Positions 16,503-25,856 are shown, numbered from the stretch's first letter. The stretch is 60,294 bases of DNA from Bacteroidales bacterium UBA4788 (GCA_002402965.1 DHGW01000010.1:11135-71428); one strand, 5' to 3'. The notes: a model not told the origin generated them from the letters alone. Made by a program: numbers and translations.

Positions 16503-19094
16503 ATGAACTTTGAAAATTTTACAATAAAAGCACAGGAATCTGTTCAGAAGGCAGTGACCATTGCTGCAGGCAAGGGTCACCAGGCCATTGAGTGCGGCCA
16601 CCTGCTCAAGGGGATTATGACTGAGGCCGAGAACATCGTGTCATATGTCATGTCGAAGACAGGTGTCAATGCTGCCATCTTCGGGAAAGCGCTGGATGAG
16701 ATCATTGACGGTTACCCGCGGGTCAGTGGAGGGGAACCCTATTTCTCCCAGGAGGCTTCCGGTGTCTTCAGGCGAGCTGCTGATCATGCTGCCAGGATGC
16801 AGGACCGGTTCGTATCAGTGGAACATATCCTTCTGGCTCTCACCGGATCGGCCGGCAGTGTATCGAAGCTGATGAAGGACAACGGTCTGGATGCCGGGGG
16901 ACTGACCACCGCGATAAATGACCTGCGCAAGGGGGCGAAAGTGAACAGCCAGAACTCGGAGGAGACGTATGACTCGCTGAACAGGTACGCCATTGACCTT
17001 AATGAGCGTGCCAGGGCCGGAAAGCTTGATCCGGTCATAGGCCGTGACGAGGAGATCAGAAGAGTGCTGCAGATACTGTCACGCCGGACAAAGAACAATC
17101 CCATCCTGGTTGGTGAACCCGGCGTCGGCAAAACAGCCATCGCTGAAGGTCTGGCACACAGGATAGTACGCGGCGATGTGCCGGAGGACCTGATGAGGAA
17201 GCGAATATTCTCCCTTGATATGGGAGCGCTCATCGCAGGTGCGAAATACAAGGGCGAATTTGAAGAGAGGCTCAAGTCAGTTGTCAACGAAGTCATCGCC
17301 TCCGACGGCGATGTGATACTGTTTATTGACGAGATACACACTCTCGTGGGAGCAGGCAAGGGCGAGGGAGCGATGGATGCCGCCAATATCCTCAAGCCGG
17401 CGCTGGCGAAGGGTGAGCTTCGGGCAATAGGAGCCACTACCCTGAACGAGTACCAGAAATATTTCGAAGTTGACAAAGCCCTTGAACGCCGCTTCCAGGT
17501 GGTCACGATCGACGAACCCGACAGGGCTGATGCCATCTCGATTCTGCGGGGACTGAGGGAGAAATATGAAACACACCATAAGGTTATTATAAGAGATGAG
17601 GCCATCATTTCTGCCGTTGACCTCTCTTACCGTTACATTACTGACAGGTTCCTGCCTGACAAGGCCATTGACCTCATTGACGAGGCTGCTGCCCGGCTGA
17701 GACTGGAGATGAATTCTGTTCCCGAGGAGATTGATACGGCTGACAGGCAGATCAGGCAGCTTGAGATAGAGCGTGAGGCAGTGCGCCGTGACGGTGACGC
17801 CGCAAAGGAGAAGGAGCTGTCAAAGGAGATAGCCGATCTTGCTGCAGGACGTGATGAGCTCAAAGCGCGCTGGCGTGCGGAGAAAGACCTGGTGGAGGAC
17901 CTGCAGAAGAAGAAGCAGGCTGCGGAAGAGCTCAGGTTTGAAGCTGAGAGGGCTGAGAGATCCGGCGACTATGGACGGGTGGCAGAGATCAGGTATGGCA
18001 AGCTCGTGGAGATAGAGCAGGCGACAGAGCGTCTGAACAAAGAGATAGAGCAGAAGCGCAATACCGGGTCAATGGTGCGTGATGATGTCAGAGCGGATGA
18101 CATTGCAGAGATCGTCTCCAGGTGGACGGGTATACCCGTATCGCGCATGCTGGAGAGTGAGAAGGAGAAACTCCTGAAGCTGGAGGAAGAACTTCATAAA
18201 AGGGTTGTCGGCCAGGATGAGGCCATCAGAGCAGTTTCAGATGCAGTGCGCCGTTCCAGGGCAGGACTGCAGGACGAAAAGAGACCAATGGGGTCATTCA
18301 TATTTCTGGGTACAACAGGCGTCGGCAAGACAGAGCTTGCCAGGGCGTTGGCAGGATATCTCTTCAACGACGAGAACCTGATGACCCGCATTGACATGAC
18401 GGAGTACCAGGAGCGACACAGCGTCTCCAGACTCATAGGGGCACCTCCCGGTTATGTCGGATATGACGAAGGAGGCCAGCTCACCGAAGCAATACGCCAT
18501 AAACCCTATTCGGTGGTCCTGCTTGATGAGATAGAAAAGGCCCATCCGGATGTCTTTAACATACTGCTGCAGGTGCTTGATGATGGCAGGCTGACAGACA
18601 ACAAGGGCAGGACAGTCAACTTCCGCAACACAATTGTCATCATGACCTCCAATCTTGGCTCGTCGCTTATACGCGAAAGCATTGAAGAGAGTAACGGTGA
18701 GATGACGGAGACGAAGGCTGAAAAGCTCAGGGATGAGCTGGTACAGATGCTTCGCACCACCCTCAGGCCGGAGTTTGTAAACCGTGTTGATGAGATTGTG
18801 ATGTTCAGGCCCCTGACACTGGCACAGATCAGGGAGATTGTCATGATGCAGTTCGGAAGGGTGGCTCAGATGCTTGAGGAGAAGGGTATCAGCAGTGAAC
18901 TGACTGACAGGGCGGTGGACTGGCTGGCAGACAGGGGATTTGACCCGTTGTTTGGTGCCAGACCTGTCAAGCGGTTGATCCAGAAGGAGATAGTGAATGA
19001 ACTATCGAAAGAGATCATTGCCGGGACAATCGACAAAAGCAAGAAGGTAAGGATTGATGTGCAGTCAGGCAATATTGTTATTACAAACGCCTAG
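16503..19094 (+). CDS. clpB: ATP-dependent disaggregase ClpB
   Basis: ClpB is a hexameric AAA+ chaperone that extracts proteins from aggregates together with DnaK. The Clp-N repeat domain (1-145) precedes nucleotide-binding domain 1 (Walker A GEPGVGKT at 204-211, GARGAMD-like GAGKGEGAMDA loop), the long charged coiled-coil M-domain (about 400-530), and domain 2 (Walker A GTTGVGKT near 600). Its 863 residues and the M-domain separate it from ClpA and ClpC. The start ATG at 16503 gives the canonical NFENFT opening. No obvious TAnnTTTG promoter is upstream, which may indicate heat-shock control. The stop codon overlaps the convergent STAS gene. Confidence 0.96.
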   Translation: MNFENFTIKAQESVQKAVTIAAGKGHQAIECGHLLKGIMTEAENIVSYVMSKTGVNAAIFGKALDEIIDGYPRVSGGEPYFSQEASGVFRRAADHAARMQDRFVSVEHILLALTGSAGSVSKLMKDNGLDAGGLTTAINDLRKGAKVNSQNSEETYDSLNRYAIDLNERARAGKLDPVIGRDEEIRRVLQILSRRTKNNPILVGEPGVGKTAIAEGLAHRIVRGDVPEDLMRKRIFSLDMGALIAGAKYKGEFEERLKSVVNEVIASDGDVILFIDEIHTLVGAGKGEGAMDAANILKPALAKGELRAIGATTLNEYQKYFEVDKALERRFQVVTIDEPDRADAISILRGLREKYETHHKVIIRDEAIISAVDLSYRYITDRFLPDKAIDLIDEAAARLRLEMNSVPEEIDTADRQIRQLEIEREAVRRDGDAAKEKELSKEIADLAAGRDELKARWRAEKDLVEDLQKKKQAAEELRFEAERAERSGDYGRVAEIRYGKLVEIEQATERLNKEIEQKRNTGSMVRDDVRADDIAEIVSRWTGIPVSRMLESEKEKLLKLEEELHKRVVGQDEAIRAVSDAVRRSRAGLQDEKRPMGSFIFLGTTGVGKTELARALAGYLFNDENLMTRIDMTEYQERHSVSRLIGAPPGYVGYDEGGQLTEAIRHKPYSVVLLDEIEKAHPDVFNILLQVLDDGRLTDNKGRTVNFRNTIVIMTSNLGSSLIRESIEESNGEMTETKAEKLRDELVQMLRTTLRPEFVNRVDEIVMFRPLTLAQIREIVMMQFGRVAQMLEEKGISSELTDRAVDWLADRGFDPLFGARPVKRLIQKEIVNELSKEIIAGTIDKSKKVRIDVQSGNIVITNA

Positions 19095-19441
19095 TAGGGA
19101 GAGTTAAGACGGAAGCTGTCCAGGCAGCTTGCGCGGTCAGGGTATATGTCAAGAGACTGGTGCAACTGAAGCAGTTCGAACAGTTCGCTGGCGCCCGGGG
19201 TGAGGGAGCATAACCTGTAGGTGCAGTAATTTGACCGTGCAACCCTAAGCAGGTACAGGAACATGGCGAAGGCCGTGCTGTCTAGGTAGTTGACGCCTCC
19301 CATATCAATCACCACCCTTGTGTAAGGGGTTTCAAAAAGCTTAATGATAACGGGCCTGATCTTGTCAACATTCAGAGCGTTGATGCGGTCAGTGCTGAAA
19401 CTGATGATCTCTAAGCCGTCAACTCTTTCGGATTGAACCAT
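19091..19441 (-). CDS. STAS-domain protein
   Basis: This 116-residue single STAS domain has the anti-anti-sigma loop NYLDSTAFAMFL, with the candidate phospho-Ser at residue 55. It begins 7 nt after the HPt gene and is clearly in the same operon. Its stop codon overlaps that of clpB by 4 nt (convergent). Pairing of HPt and STAS suggests a phosphorelay feeding a partner-switching module. No sigma factor or anti-sigma factor is adjacent. Confidence 0.82.
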   Translation of the reverse strand: MVQSERVDGLEIISFSTDRINALNVDKIRPVIIKLFETPYTRVVIDMGGVNYLDSTAFAMFLYLLRVARSNYCTYRLCSLTPGASELFELLQLHQSLDIYPDRASCLDSFRLNSPY

Positions 19442-19447
19442 GCCGGA

Positions 19448-19801
19448 TCAGATCTTTTTACCGAGATAATCGTTCACCTCGGACATTACTGTATCTGTGT
19501 CAGCCTCGAACCTGGTTATGAAATCTTTGTATTTCTCCGTTTGTTCGCCGGCCTTTGCAAGCAGTTCAAACTCCTTGAGCATGACAGCGGTTTCATCCAT
19601 TCCCAGGACGGTAACCGATCCCTTGGCCTTGTGGGCCAGAAGACCCAGCTCATAGTATTTCTCCTGCTTCAGAAGGTTCCTCATATCATTGAGAAACTGC
19701 GGTATCTGGTTGCCGAAGATACCGGTAATCTCAGCCATCGTCTCCCTGTCGCCGCCGGTGATGCTCAGGAGGTATTCGGGTTTGAATATTGTGTATTCCA
19801 T
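19448..19801 (-). CDS. Histidine phosphotransfer (HPt) domain protein
   Basis: This 117-residue helical protein has the HPt signature LLAHKAKGSVTVLGM, with the phospho-accepting His at residue 57. It is a free-standing phosphotransfer protein, which normally passes phosphate from a hybrid kinase to a response regulator. It heads a two-gene operon with the STAS gene and has a good -7 box upstream (19825-19832). Its kinase partner is not in the window. Confidence 0.85.
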   Translation of the reverse strand: MEYTIFKPEYLLSITGGDRETMAEITGIFGNQIPQFLNDMRNLLKQEKYYELGLLAHKAKGSVTVLGMDETAVMLKEFELLAKAGEQTEKYKDFITRFEADTDTVMSEVNDYLGKKI

Positions 19802-19824
19802 CTCTCCGGTTGTTTTTCAGGTTA

Positions 19825-19832
19825 CAAATATA
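19825..19832 (-). promoter_or_regulatory. Bacteroidota -7 box for the HPt-STAS operon
   Basis: The minus-strand sequence TATATTTG matches TAnnTTTG exactly and lies about 25 nt before the HPt ATG. Confidence 0.55.
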
Positions 19833-19920
19833 GGAATTATGAATCCATCAGACCATGAGAAATGTCCGCATGGACAATCCAAAAATGATTTTAAGCAGCT
19901 TTTTATCATCCGAAAAGCCC

Positions 19921-19928
19921 TATTTTTG
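19921..19928 (+). promoter_or_regulatory. Bacteroidota -7 box for gcvT
   Basis: TATTTTTG matches TAnnTTTG and precedes the gcvT ATG (19953) by 24 nt. This supports the short start over more upstream in-frame ATGs, which would lie upstream of the promoter. Confidence 0.6.
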
Positions 19929-19952
19929 TTTCAGAACCAAAAGCTTAGTAAT

Positions 19953-21062
19953 ATGAAAAACACTCCGTTTCTAAAGTACCATGAGGCCCTTGGAGCCAGG
20001 ATAGTGCCCTTTGCAGGTTACAACATGCCCGTCGAGTATACGGGGATCACGGAAGAGCATCTCAAGGTACGTTCAGGTGTTGGTGTATTTGATGTATCGC
20101 ATATGGGCGAATTCTGGGTCAACGGTCCCCGCGCACTTGATTTCCTTCAGCATATAACCTCCAATGATGTATCGGTCCTGACTGACGGAAAGGTTCAGTA
20201 CACATGCTTCCCGAACGGGAATGGCGGGATAGTTGATGATCTCCTTGTCTACCGGTTCAGTGCGGAGAAGTATCTTCTCGTTGTAAATGCAGCAAACATT
20301 GAAAAGGACTGGGAGTGGTGTGTGAAGCATGCTGCTGCCTTTGGCATCTCAGCCGGTCACGGGAAGGATCTGAACAACGCATCCGACGGCACTGCACAGT
20401 TGGCGGTACAGGGGCCACTTGCTCTGAAGGCAATGCAGAAACTGACCGATGTGCCCATCACTGACATGGAATACTACACATTCAAGGTGCTGAGGTTTGC
20501 GGGAATTGATGACGTTATTCTCTCGACCACTGGTTATACCGGTTCGGGCGGATGTGAGATATATGTCAGGAATGCTGATGGTCCCCGTCTTTGGGAAGAG
20601 GTATTCAGGGCAGGGGAGGAGTTCGGCATAAAGGCTATCGGGCTGGGAGCCAGGGATACTTTGCGCCTCGAGATGGGCTTCTGCCTGTATGGCAACGATA
20701 TCAACGACACCACCTCACCCATTGAAGCCGGCCTGGGTTGGATCACCAAGTTCGTGCCCGGCAAGGATTTCATTGACAGGGAACTGCTCCTGAAACAGAA
20801 GGAGGAGGGGACCGTGAGGCGCCTGAAAGGCTTCATCATGATTGACAAGGGAATACCCAGGCAGCATTATGAGGTTGTTGACGCACAGGGTAACCTGATT
20901 GGTGAGGTCACCTCGGGAACCATGGCGCCTTCACTGAAACAGGGGATAGGTCTGGCATATCTGAACAAGGGTTTCTGGAAGAATGACACCGGGATCTTCA
21001 TTCGTGTCAGAGGCAGGGACCTGAAGGCTCAGGTTACCTCATTACCCTTCTACAAACAGTGA
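19953..21062 (+). CDS. gcvT: Glycine cleavage system aminomethyltransferase (T protein)
   Basis: GcvT moves the aminomethyl carbon from the lipoyl arm of H protein to tetrahydrofolate. Family features are HEALGARIVPFAGYNMPVEY at the N-terminus, VSHMGEFWVNGP, the TGYTGSGGCEIY loop and the LGARDTLRLEMGFCLYGND stretch. The start at 19953 gives 369 residues, the usual size. No gcvH or gcvP is adjacent, so the glycine cleavage genes are scattered. The H-like domain at 32.8 kb is part of a membrane fusion and is not an obvious partner. Confidence 0.95.
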   Translation: MKNTPFLKYHEALGARIVPFAGYNMPVEYTGITEEHLKVRSGVGVFDVSHMGEFWVNGPRALDFLQHITSNDVSVLTDGKVQYTCFPNGNGGIVDDLLVYRFSAEKYLLVVNAANIEKDWEWCVKHAAAFGISAGHGKDLNNASDGTAQLAVQGPLALKAMQKLTDVPITDMEYYTFKVLRFAGIDDVILSTTGYTGSGGCEIYVRNADGPRLWEEVFRAGEEFGIKAIGLGARDTLRLEMGFCLYGNDINDTTSPIEAGLGWITKFVPGKDFIDRELLLKQKEEGTVRRLKGFIMIDKGIPRQHYEVVDAQGNLIGEVTSGTMAPSLKQGIGLAYLNKGFWKNDTGIFIRVRGRDLKAQVTSLPFYKQ

Positions 21063-21087
21063 TTCATACAGGAGAATAACGGCCGTA

Positions 21088-21804
21088 ATGAGACACAGGA
21101 GCCTGGAAATATGCTTCACCCCCGCAGCCTTTGATGCCCATGCTGACAGCGAGGCAGTGGTGGTGGTGATAGATGTGCTTCGTGCCACCAGCTCCATTTG
21201 CACTGCATTCGCCAACGGCGTCAGGGAGATCATTCCCGTGGCCACTGTGGAAGAAGCCATGGAGATGAAAGCCCGTGGGCATCTCATTGCAGCCGAGCGT
21301 GATGGTTATGTGCTTGATTTTGCCGATTTCGGTAACTCCCCCTTTAACTTTTCAGTGGAAAAAATTAAAGGTAAGATCGTGGTCTACAGCACCACCAACG
21401 GGACCGGCATCATGAAACAGGCCTCCGGGAATCACGACGTGGTCATCGGTTCATACCTGAACATGACAGCCCTCTGCCGGTGGCTTGAGGCGCAGGACAG
21501 AAAGGTGATAATCGTCTGTGCAGGATGGAAGAGACGCTTCAGCCTCGAGGATGCCGTTTGCGCAGGTGCCATGGCACTGAGTCTGCTTGAGAGCGGCAAG
21601 TTCACAACGATTTGTGACTCGGTGCATGCCGCCACCGACCTATGGAAAGCCGCCAGGGAAGACCTGATGGGGTACATCGAAAAGGCAGCTCAGAGATCAC
21701 GACTCCGGGACAAGGGACTTGACGATTGTATCGGTTATTGTCATACATTTGACGTAACGGATGTTATTCCGGTGCTTCGCAACGAGAGGCTGGTGGCCCT
21801 CTGA
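21088..21804 (+). CDS. 2-phosphosulfolactate phosphatase family protein
   Basis: This 238-residue protein belongs to the ComB family, whose archaeal members hydrolyse 2-phosphosulfolactate in coenzyme M synthesis. Recognisable stretches are VVVIDVLRATSSI, AERDGYVLDFADFGNSP and YSTTNGTGIM. Bacteroidota do not make coenzyme M, so the true substrate is probably another phosphoester. The gene sits between gcvT and serC in the same direction. Confidence 0.85.
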   Translation: MRHRSLEICFTPAAFDAHADSEAVVVVIDVLRATSSICTAFANGVREIIPVATVEEAMEMKARGHLIAAERDGYVLDFADFGNSPFNFSVEKIKGKIVVYSTTNGTGIMKQASGNHDVVIGSYLNMTALCRWLEAQDRKVIIVCAGWKRRFSLEDAVCAGAMALSLLESGKFTTICDSVHAATDLWKAAREDLMGYIEKAAQRSRLRDKGLDDCIGYCHTFDVTDVIPVLRNERLVAL

Positions 21805-21887
21805 GTGAAAAAAACCGGCGGTGTCCAACGTGCAGCTGGCAGAGCCGCGTTAAAAGAGAACAACTAAACAAAATAAACTTACCAGAG

Positions 21888-22958
21888 ATGAAAAAACACA
21901 ATTTCTACGCAGGACCTTCAATCATGCCTCAGTACACGAATGAGAAGGTGATTGAAGCAATCAGGGATTTCGCAGGAACAGGACTTTCGATCATGGAAGT
22001 CTCTCACCGCAGCAAGGAGTTTGAGGCTGTCATGGAGAGTGCAGTGAATCATATCAAGGAACTGCTTGACGTTCCCGCCGGTTATTCGGTTATCTTCCTC
22101 GGGGGAGGTGCCAGCCTGCAGTTTGCAATGCTGCCGATGAACATGCTCGAGAAGAAGGCTGCCTACATCAACACCGGAGAGTGGGCCGGCAAAGCTCTCA
22201 AGGAGGCAAAACTTTTCGGAGAAGTGGTTGAAGTGGCCTCCTCAAAAGACCGCAATTTCAACTACATCCCCAAGAACTTCGCCATTCCTTCAGATGTTGA
22301 TTATTTCCATTTTACAACCAATAACACCATCTTCGGTACCCAGTGGAAGAAGGATCCCGATGTGCAAGTGCCTCTCGTGGCGGATATGTCATCAGATATC
22401 TTCAGCCGTCCCGTTGATGTTTCCAAATATTCGATCATATACGGCGGTGCCCAGAAGAACCTGGCTCCTGCAGGTGTCACCTTCGTGATCATTAAGGACT
22501 CAGCTCTCGGCAAGGTAACCCGTCCGATCCCGACAATGCTCAATTACAAGACACATATTGAAAAGGGTTCGATGTTCAACACCCCGCCCGTGCTTCCGGT
22601 CTTTGCAGCTCTTAAGACCCTTGAATGGCTGAAGCAGAAGGGCGGATTGTCTGCAATGCAGAAGATCAATGAGGAGAAGGCTGCACTTCTCTATGACGAG
22701 ATCGAGCGTAACAAACTCTTCATGACTACTGTTCCGGATCCGGAAGACAGGTCGCTCATGAATGTTTGCTTCGTGATGTCTGAGAACTACAAGGAGCTTG
22801 AGAAGGAGTTCGGCGATTTCGCCAAGTCAAAGGGTATGGTTGGTATTGCAGGCCACCGTTCAGTCGGAGGCTTCCGCGCCTCTCTCTACAATGCTCTTCC
22901 CATTGAGAGTGTCAGTGCACTTGTTGAATGCATGAAGGAATTTTCCAACAAATACTAA
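21888..22958 (+). CDS. serC: Phosphoserine aminotransferase
   Basis: SerC is a PLP-dependent aminotransferase that converts 3-phosphohydroxypyruvate and glutamate to O-phosphoserine. Landmarks are the N-terminal NFYAGPSIMP, the phosphate-binding GGGASLQF, and the PLP lysine Lys190 in YGGAQKN. At 356 residues it is full length. It is followed 12 nt later by serA, so the two enzymes upstream of phosphoserine are made together. Confidence 0.96.
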   Translation: MKKHNFYAGPSIMPQYTNEKVIEAIRDFAGTGLSIMEVSHRSKEFEAVMESAVNHIKELLDVPAGYSVIFLGGGASLQFAMLPMNMLEKKAAYINTGEWAGKALKEAKLFGEVVEVASSKDRNFNYIPKNFAIPSDVDYFHFTTNNTIFGTQWKKDPDVQVPLVADMSSDIFSRPVDVSKYSIIYGGAQKNLAPAGVTFVIIKDSALGKVTRPIPTMLNYKTHIEKGSMFNTPPVLPVFAALKTLEWLKQKGGLSAMQKINEEKAALLYDEIERNKLFMTTVPDPEDRSLMNVCFVMSENYKELEKEFGDFAKSKGMVGIAGHRSVGGFRASLYNALPIESVSALVECMKEFSNKY

Positions 22959-22970
22959 AAGGAGGTTGAG

Positions 22971-23897
22971 ATGAAGATACTTGTAGCCACAGACAAGCCG
23001 TTTGCACCGGTTGCCATCAAGCAGATACGCGAGGTGGTGGAAAAGGCAGGGCATACATTGGCCCTCCTGGAGAAGTACAAGACACCGCAGGAGCTTCATG
23101 CGGCAGTTGCCGATGTCGATGCAATGATAGTCCGCTCTGACATAGTTGATGCGGCTGTGTTAGCTGCAGCGCCGAAGCTGAAGATAGTTGTCAGGGCCGG
23201 CGCCGGCTTTGACAACCTTGACCTCAACGCATGCACTGCCAGCAACATCGTCGCAATGAACACTCCCGGGCAGAATTCGAATGCTGTTGCCGAGCTGGCT
23301 TTCGGCATGATGGTCTATGCAGCCCGCGGTGCCTTCGACGGGAAGTCGGGATCAGAGCTGATGGGCAAGACCCTCGGCCTTCATGCATTCGGCAACGTGG
23401 GCAGGTGCATGGCACGCATCGCCTCAGGGTTCGGGATGAAGTCATATGCCTTTGATCCGTACGTGGATAATAAGGCTATCGCCGAAGCGGGTGTGACCCC
23501 GGTGGATACAATCGAGGAGCTCTATTCGAAGAGCCAGTACGTATCACTGCATATTCCTGCCAATGAAAAGACTATGGGTTCGATAGGAGATAAGCTTCTG
23601 TCTCTCATGCCTCAGGGAGCCGTGCTGGTGAATACAGCCCGCAAGGAGGTTATCAATGAGGCGGAGCTGGTTGCACTGATGGAGAAGAGAACAGATCTGA
23701 AGTACCTTTCAGATATTGCTCCTGACAATGCAGAGCTGTTCGCACAGAAGTTTGCAGGCCGCTTTTTCTTTACTCCCAAGAAGATGGGTGCCCAGACCGA
23801 AGAGGCCAATATCAACGCGGGCGTGGCGGCAGCACGCCAGATAGCATCTTTTTTTGCCACGGGCGATGAGACTTTCAGAGTGAACAAACCAAAATAG
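22971..23897 (+). CDS. serA: D-3-phosphoglycerate dehydrogenase (short form)
   Basis: SerA oxidises 3-phosphoglycerate to 3-phosphohydroxypyruvate with NAD+. The 308-residue form has only the substrate and NAD domains and lacks ACT/ASB regulatory domains. The active-site Arg is in VNTARKEVINEAEL and the acidic partner in SDIAPDNAE. At the place of the usual catalytic His (TPH), this protein has Lys (FFTPKKMGAQTEEAN). That substitution is known in some 3-phosphoglycerate dehydrogenases, for example that of Entamoeba. The nucleotide loop is HAFGNVG. It lies 12 nt after serC and 18 nt before the DUF1015 gene. Confidence 0.94.
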   Translation: MKILVATDKPFAPVAIKQIREVVEKAGHTLALLEKYKTPQELHAAVADVDAMIVRSDIVDAAVLAAAPKLKIVVRAGAGFDNLDLNACTASNIVAMNTPGQNSNAVAELAFGMMVYAARGAFDGKSGSELMGKTLGLHAFGNVGRCMARIASGFGMKSYAFDPYVDNKAIAEAGVTPVDTIEELYSKSQYVSLHIPANEKTMGSIGDKLLSLMPQGAVLVNTARKEVINEAELVALMEKRTDLKYLSDIAPDNAELFAQKFAGRFFFTPKKMGAQTEEANINAGVAAARQIASFFATGDETFRVNKPK

Positions 23898-23915
23898 AAA
23901 CGAGGATATTCAGAT

Positions 23916-25166
23916 ATGGCTGTTGTTAAACCTTTCCGGGGGCTCAGGCCTCCGGCTCACCTGGCATCGGAGATAGCGTGCCTTCCTTATGACGTGATGA
24001 ACTCAGAGGAGGCCGCTGTCATGGCCAGAGGTAAGGAAAAATCACTGCTTCACATCACAAAGGCAGAGATAGACCTGCCGAAGGGCACCGACGTTCATTC
24101 GGACGAAGTGTACCGCAAGGCGTATGAGAATTTTACGGAATGGCAGAACAAAGGCTGGCTGGTGGATGACCGCCAGAACCATTTCTACATCTACGCCCAG
24201 ACGATGGATGGCCGCACACAGTACGGTATAGTTGGAGCAGCCGCCGTGGCCGACTACCTCTCAGGTGTGATAAAGAAGCATGAGCTTACCCGTCCCGATA
24301 AGGAGGAGGACCGCATGGTGCATGTGAGGGCAAACAATGCGAATGTAGAGCCTGTATTCTTTGCATACCCGGCCGTAAAGGAGCTCGATAAAATCGTTGA
24401 TCGCATTGTGAAGAAGGAGAAGCCTGAGTATGACTTTGTTGCCGAAGACGGAATAGGTCATCACTTCTGGGTGGTATGGGACGAAAAAACCAATATTGCC
24501 ATTGAGAAGCATTTTGCCGAGAAGGTGCCTTGCATGTATGTAGCAGACGGTCATCACCGTACAGCGGCAGCAGCACTTGTAGGCAAGGAGAAGAAGGATA
24601 AGAATCCGGCCCACAGGGGCGATGAGGAGTATAATTTCTTCATGGCGGTTATCTTCCCGGATGATCAGCTCAAGATATTCGATTACAACCGCGTGGTGAA
24701 GGATCTGAACGGTATGACGCCCGCACAGTTCCTTGTGAAGCTGCAGGAGTCATTCGAGGTAAAAGAGAAGGGTACACGGACTTACAGACCCGGGAAGCTG
24801 CATAACTTCGGGATGTATATAGATGGCAAATGGTACAGCCTGACGGCAAAAAAAGGAACGTACAACGATGAAGATCCCATCGGGGTTCTTGATGTCACTA
24901 TTCTGACGGAGAAAGTGTTGCTGCCCCTGCTGGACATTCAGGATCTCAGGAGGTCAAAGAGAATCGATTTCGTCGGTGGCATCAGGGGCCTTGGCGAGCT
25001 GAAGAGAAGGGTTGACGGCGGTGAGATGAAGGTCGCCTTCGCTCTCTATCCAGTATCAATGAAGCAGCTGATCACCATCGCGGACACTGGCAATATAATG
25101 CCTCCCAAGACCACCTGGTTTGAGCCAAAGCTCAGGAGCGGACTGGTGATTCACAAGCTTGACTAA
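23916..25166 (+). CDS. DUF1015 family protein, candidate missing phosphoserine-to-serine enzyme
   Basis: This is a 416-residue member of DUF1015 (COG4198). It opens with VKPFRGLRPP and has the central motif ADGHHRTAAA, reminiscent of the ParB/Srx-fold serine kinases SerK and SbnI. It is the third gene of serC-serA-DUF1015. The window has no serB, and the step missing from the cluster is exactly dephosphorylation of O-phosphoserine. A role as phosphoserine phosphatase, or as a kinase run in reverse, is a plausible inference from context and motif. The biochemical activity cannot be read from sequence. Confidence 0.8.
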   Translation: MAVVKPFRGLRPPAHLASEIACLPYDVMNSEEAAVMARGKEKSLLHITKAEIDLPKGTDVHSDEVYRKAYENFTEWQNKGWLVDDRQNHFYIYAQTMDGRTQYGIVGAAAVADYLSGVIKKHELTRPDKEEDRMVHVRANNANVEPVFFAYPAVKELDKIVDRIVKKEKPEYDFVAEDGIGHHFWVVWDEKTNIAIEKHFAEKVPCMYVADGHHRTAAAALVGKEKKDKNPAHRGDEEYNFFMAVIFPDDQLKIFDYNRVVKDLNGMTPAQFLVKLQESFEVKEKGTRTYRPGKLHNFGMYIDGKWYSLTAKKGTYNDEDPIGVLDVTILTEKVLLPLLDIQDLRRSKRIDFVGGIRGLGELKRRVDGGEMKVAFALYPVSMKQLITIADTGNIMPPKTTWFEPKLRSGLVIHKLD

Positions 25167-25184
25167 GGTTTGTGCGCAACCGGA

Positions 25185-25856
25185 ATGAGTATCGCTGAAA
25201 ACATAAAGAAGCTTATTGAGGAGCTGCCACAGGGAGTCACCATGGTTGCTGTCACCAAGACCCGGTCACCGGAGGAGGTTATGGAAGCCTATAATGCCGG
25301 TCTCCGTGTTTTCGGCGAGAACCGGGTGCAGGAGCTGATTTCAAAGAAGGCACTGCTGCCCGAAGACATCACGTGGCACCTGATAGGACACCTGCAGTCG
25401 AACAAGGTCAGGCAGGCAGTGGCGGCAGCTGATATGATCGAATCGGTTGACACGCTGAAACTGCTGAGGATGATTGATGCGGAGGCTTCGGCACAGGGCA
25501 GGACAATTGACTGCCTGCTCCAGGTGCAAATCGCGTCCGAGGAGACCAAGTCGGGATTCTCCATCAGGGAGATGGAGGAGACCAGATGGAATGAGCTTGC
25601 TGGATCCCTCAAAGCGGTCCGTATCTGCGGCCTTATGGGAATGGCCACTTTCACCGACGATTTACTGAAGGTGAGAACGGAGTTCAAAAACCTGGCCGAT
25701 CTCTTCAGACATATCCGCGACTATCACTTCACCGGAATAAGTCACTTCAGGGAGATCTCAATGGGCATGTCAGGCGACTGGCAGGTGGCAGTGGGGGAGG
25801 GTAGCACAATGATACGAGTAGGAACAATTATATTTGGGGAACGAATAAAAAAATAA
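25185..25856 (+). CDS. YggS family PLP homeostasis protein
   Basis: This is a single-domain, alanine-racemase-fold PLP-binding protein (YggS/PROSC/PLPBP). The PLP lysine lies in MVAVTKTRSPEEV, followed by FGENRVQEL, WHLIGHLQSNK and the C-terminal SMGMSGDW and RVGTIIFGER. I choose ATG 25185 (223 residues) over the TTG at 25170. The family buffers free PLP and affects PLP enzymes, which fits its position behind serC. It starts 18 nt after DUF1015. Confidence 0.94.
   Translation: MSIAENIKKLIEELPQGVTMVAVTKTRSPEEVMEAYNAGLRVFGENRVQELISKKALLPEDITWHLIGHLQSNKVRQAVAAADMIESVDTLKLLRMIDAEASAQGRTIDCLLQVQIASEETKSGFSIREMEETRWNELAGSLKAVRICGLMGMATFTDDLLKVRTEFKNLADLFRHIRDYHFTGISHFREISMGMSGDWQVAVGEGSTMIRVGTIIFGERIKK

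Noticed and set aside
19689..19952. Longer start for gcvT
   Set aside because: It would overlap the divergent HPt gene and the gcvT promoter; the family starts at the ATG at 19953.
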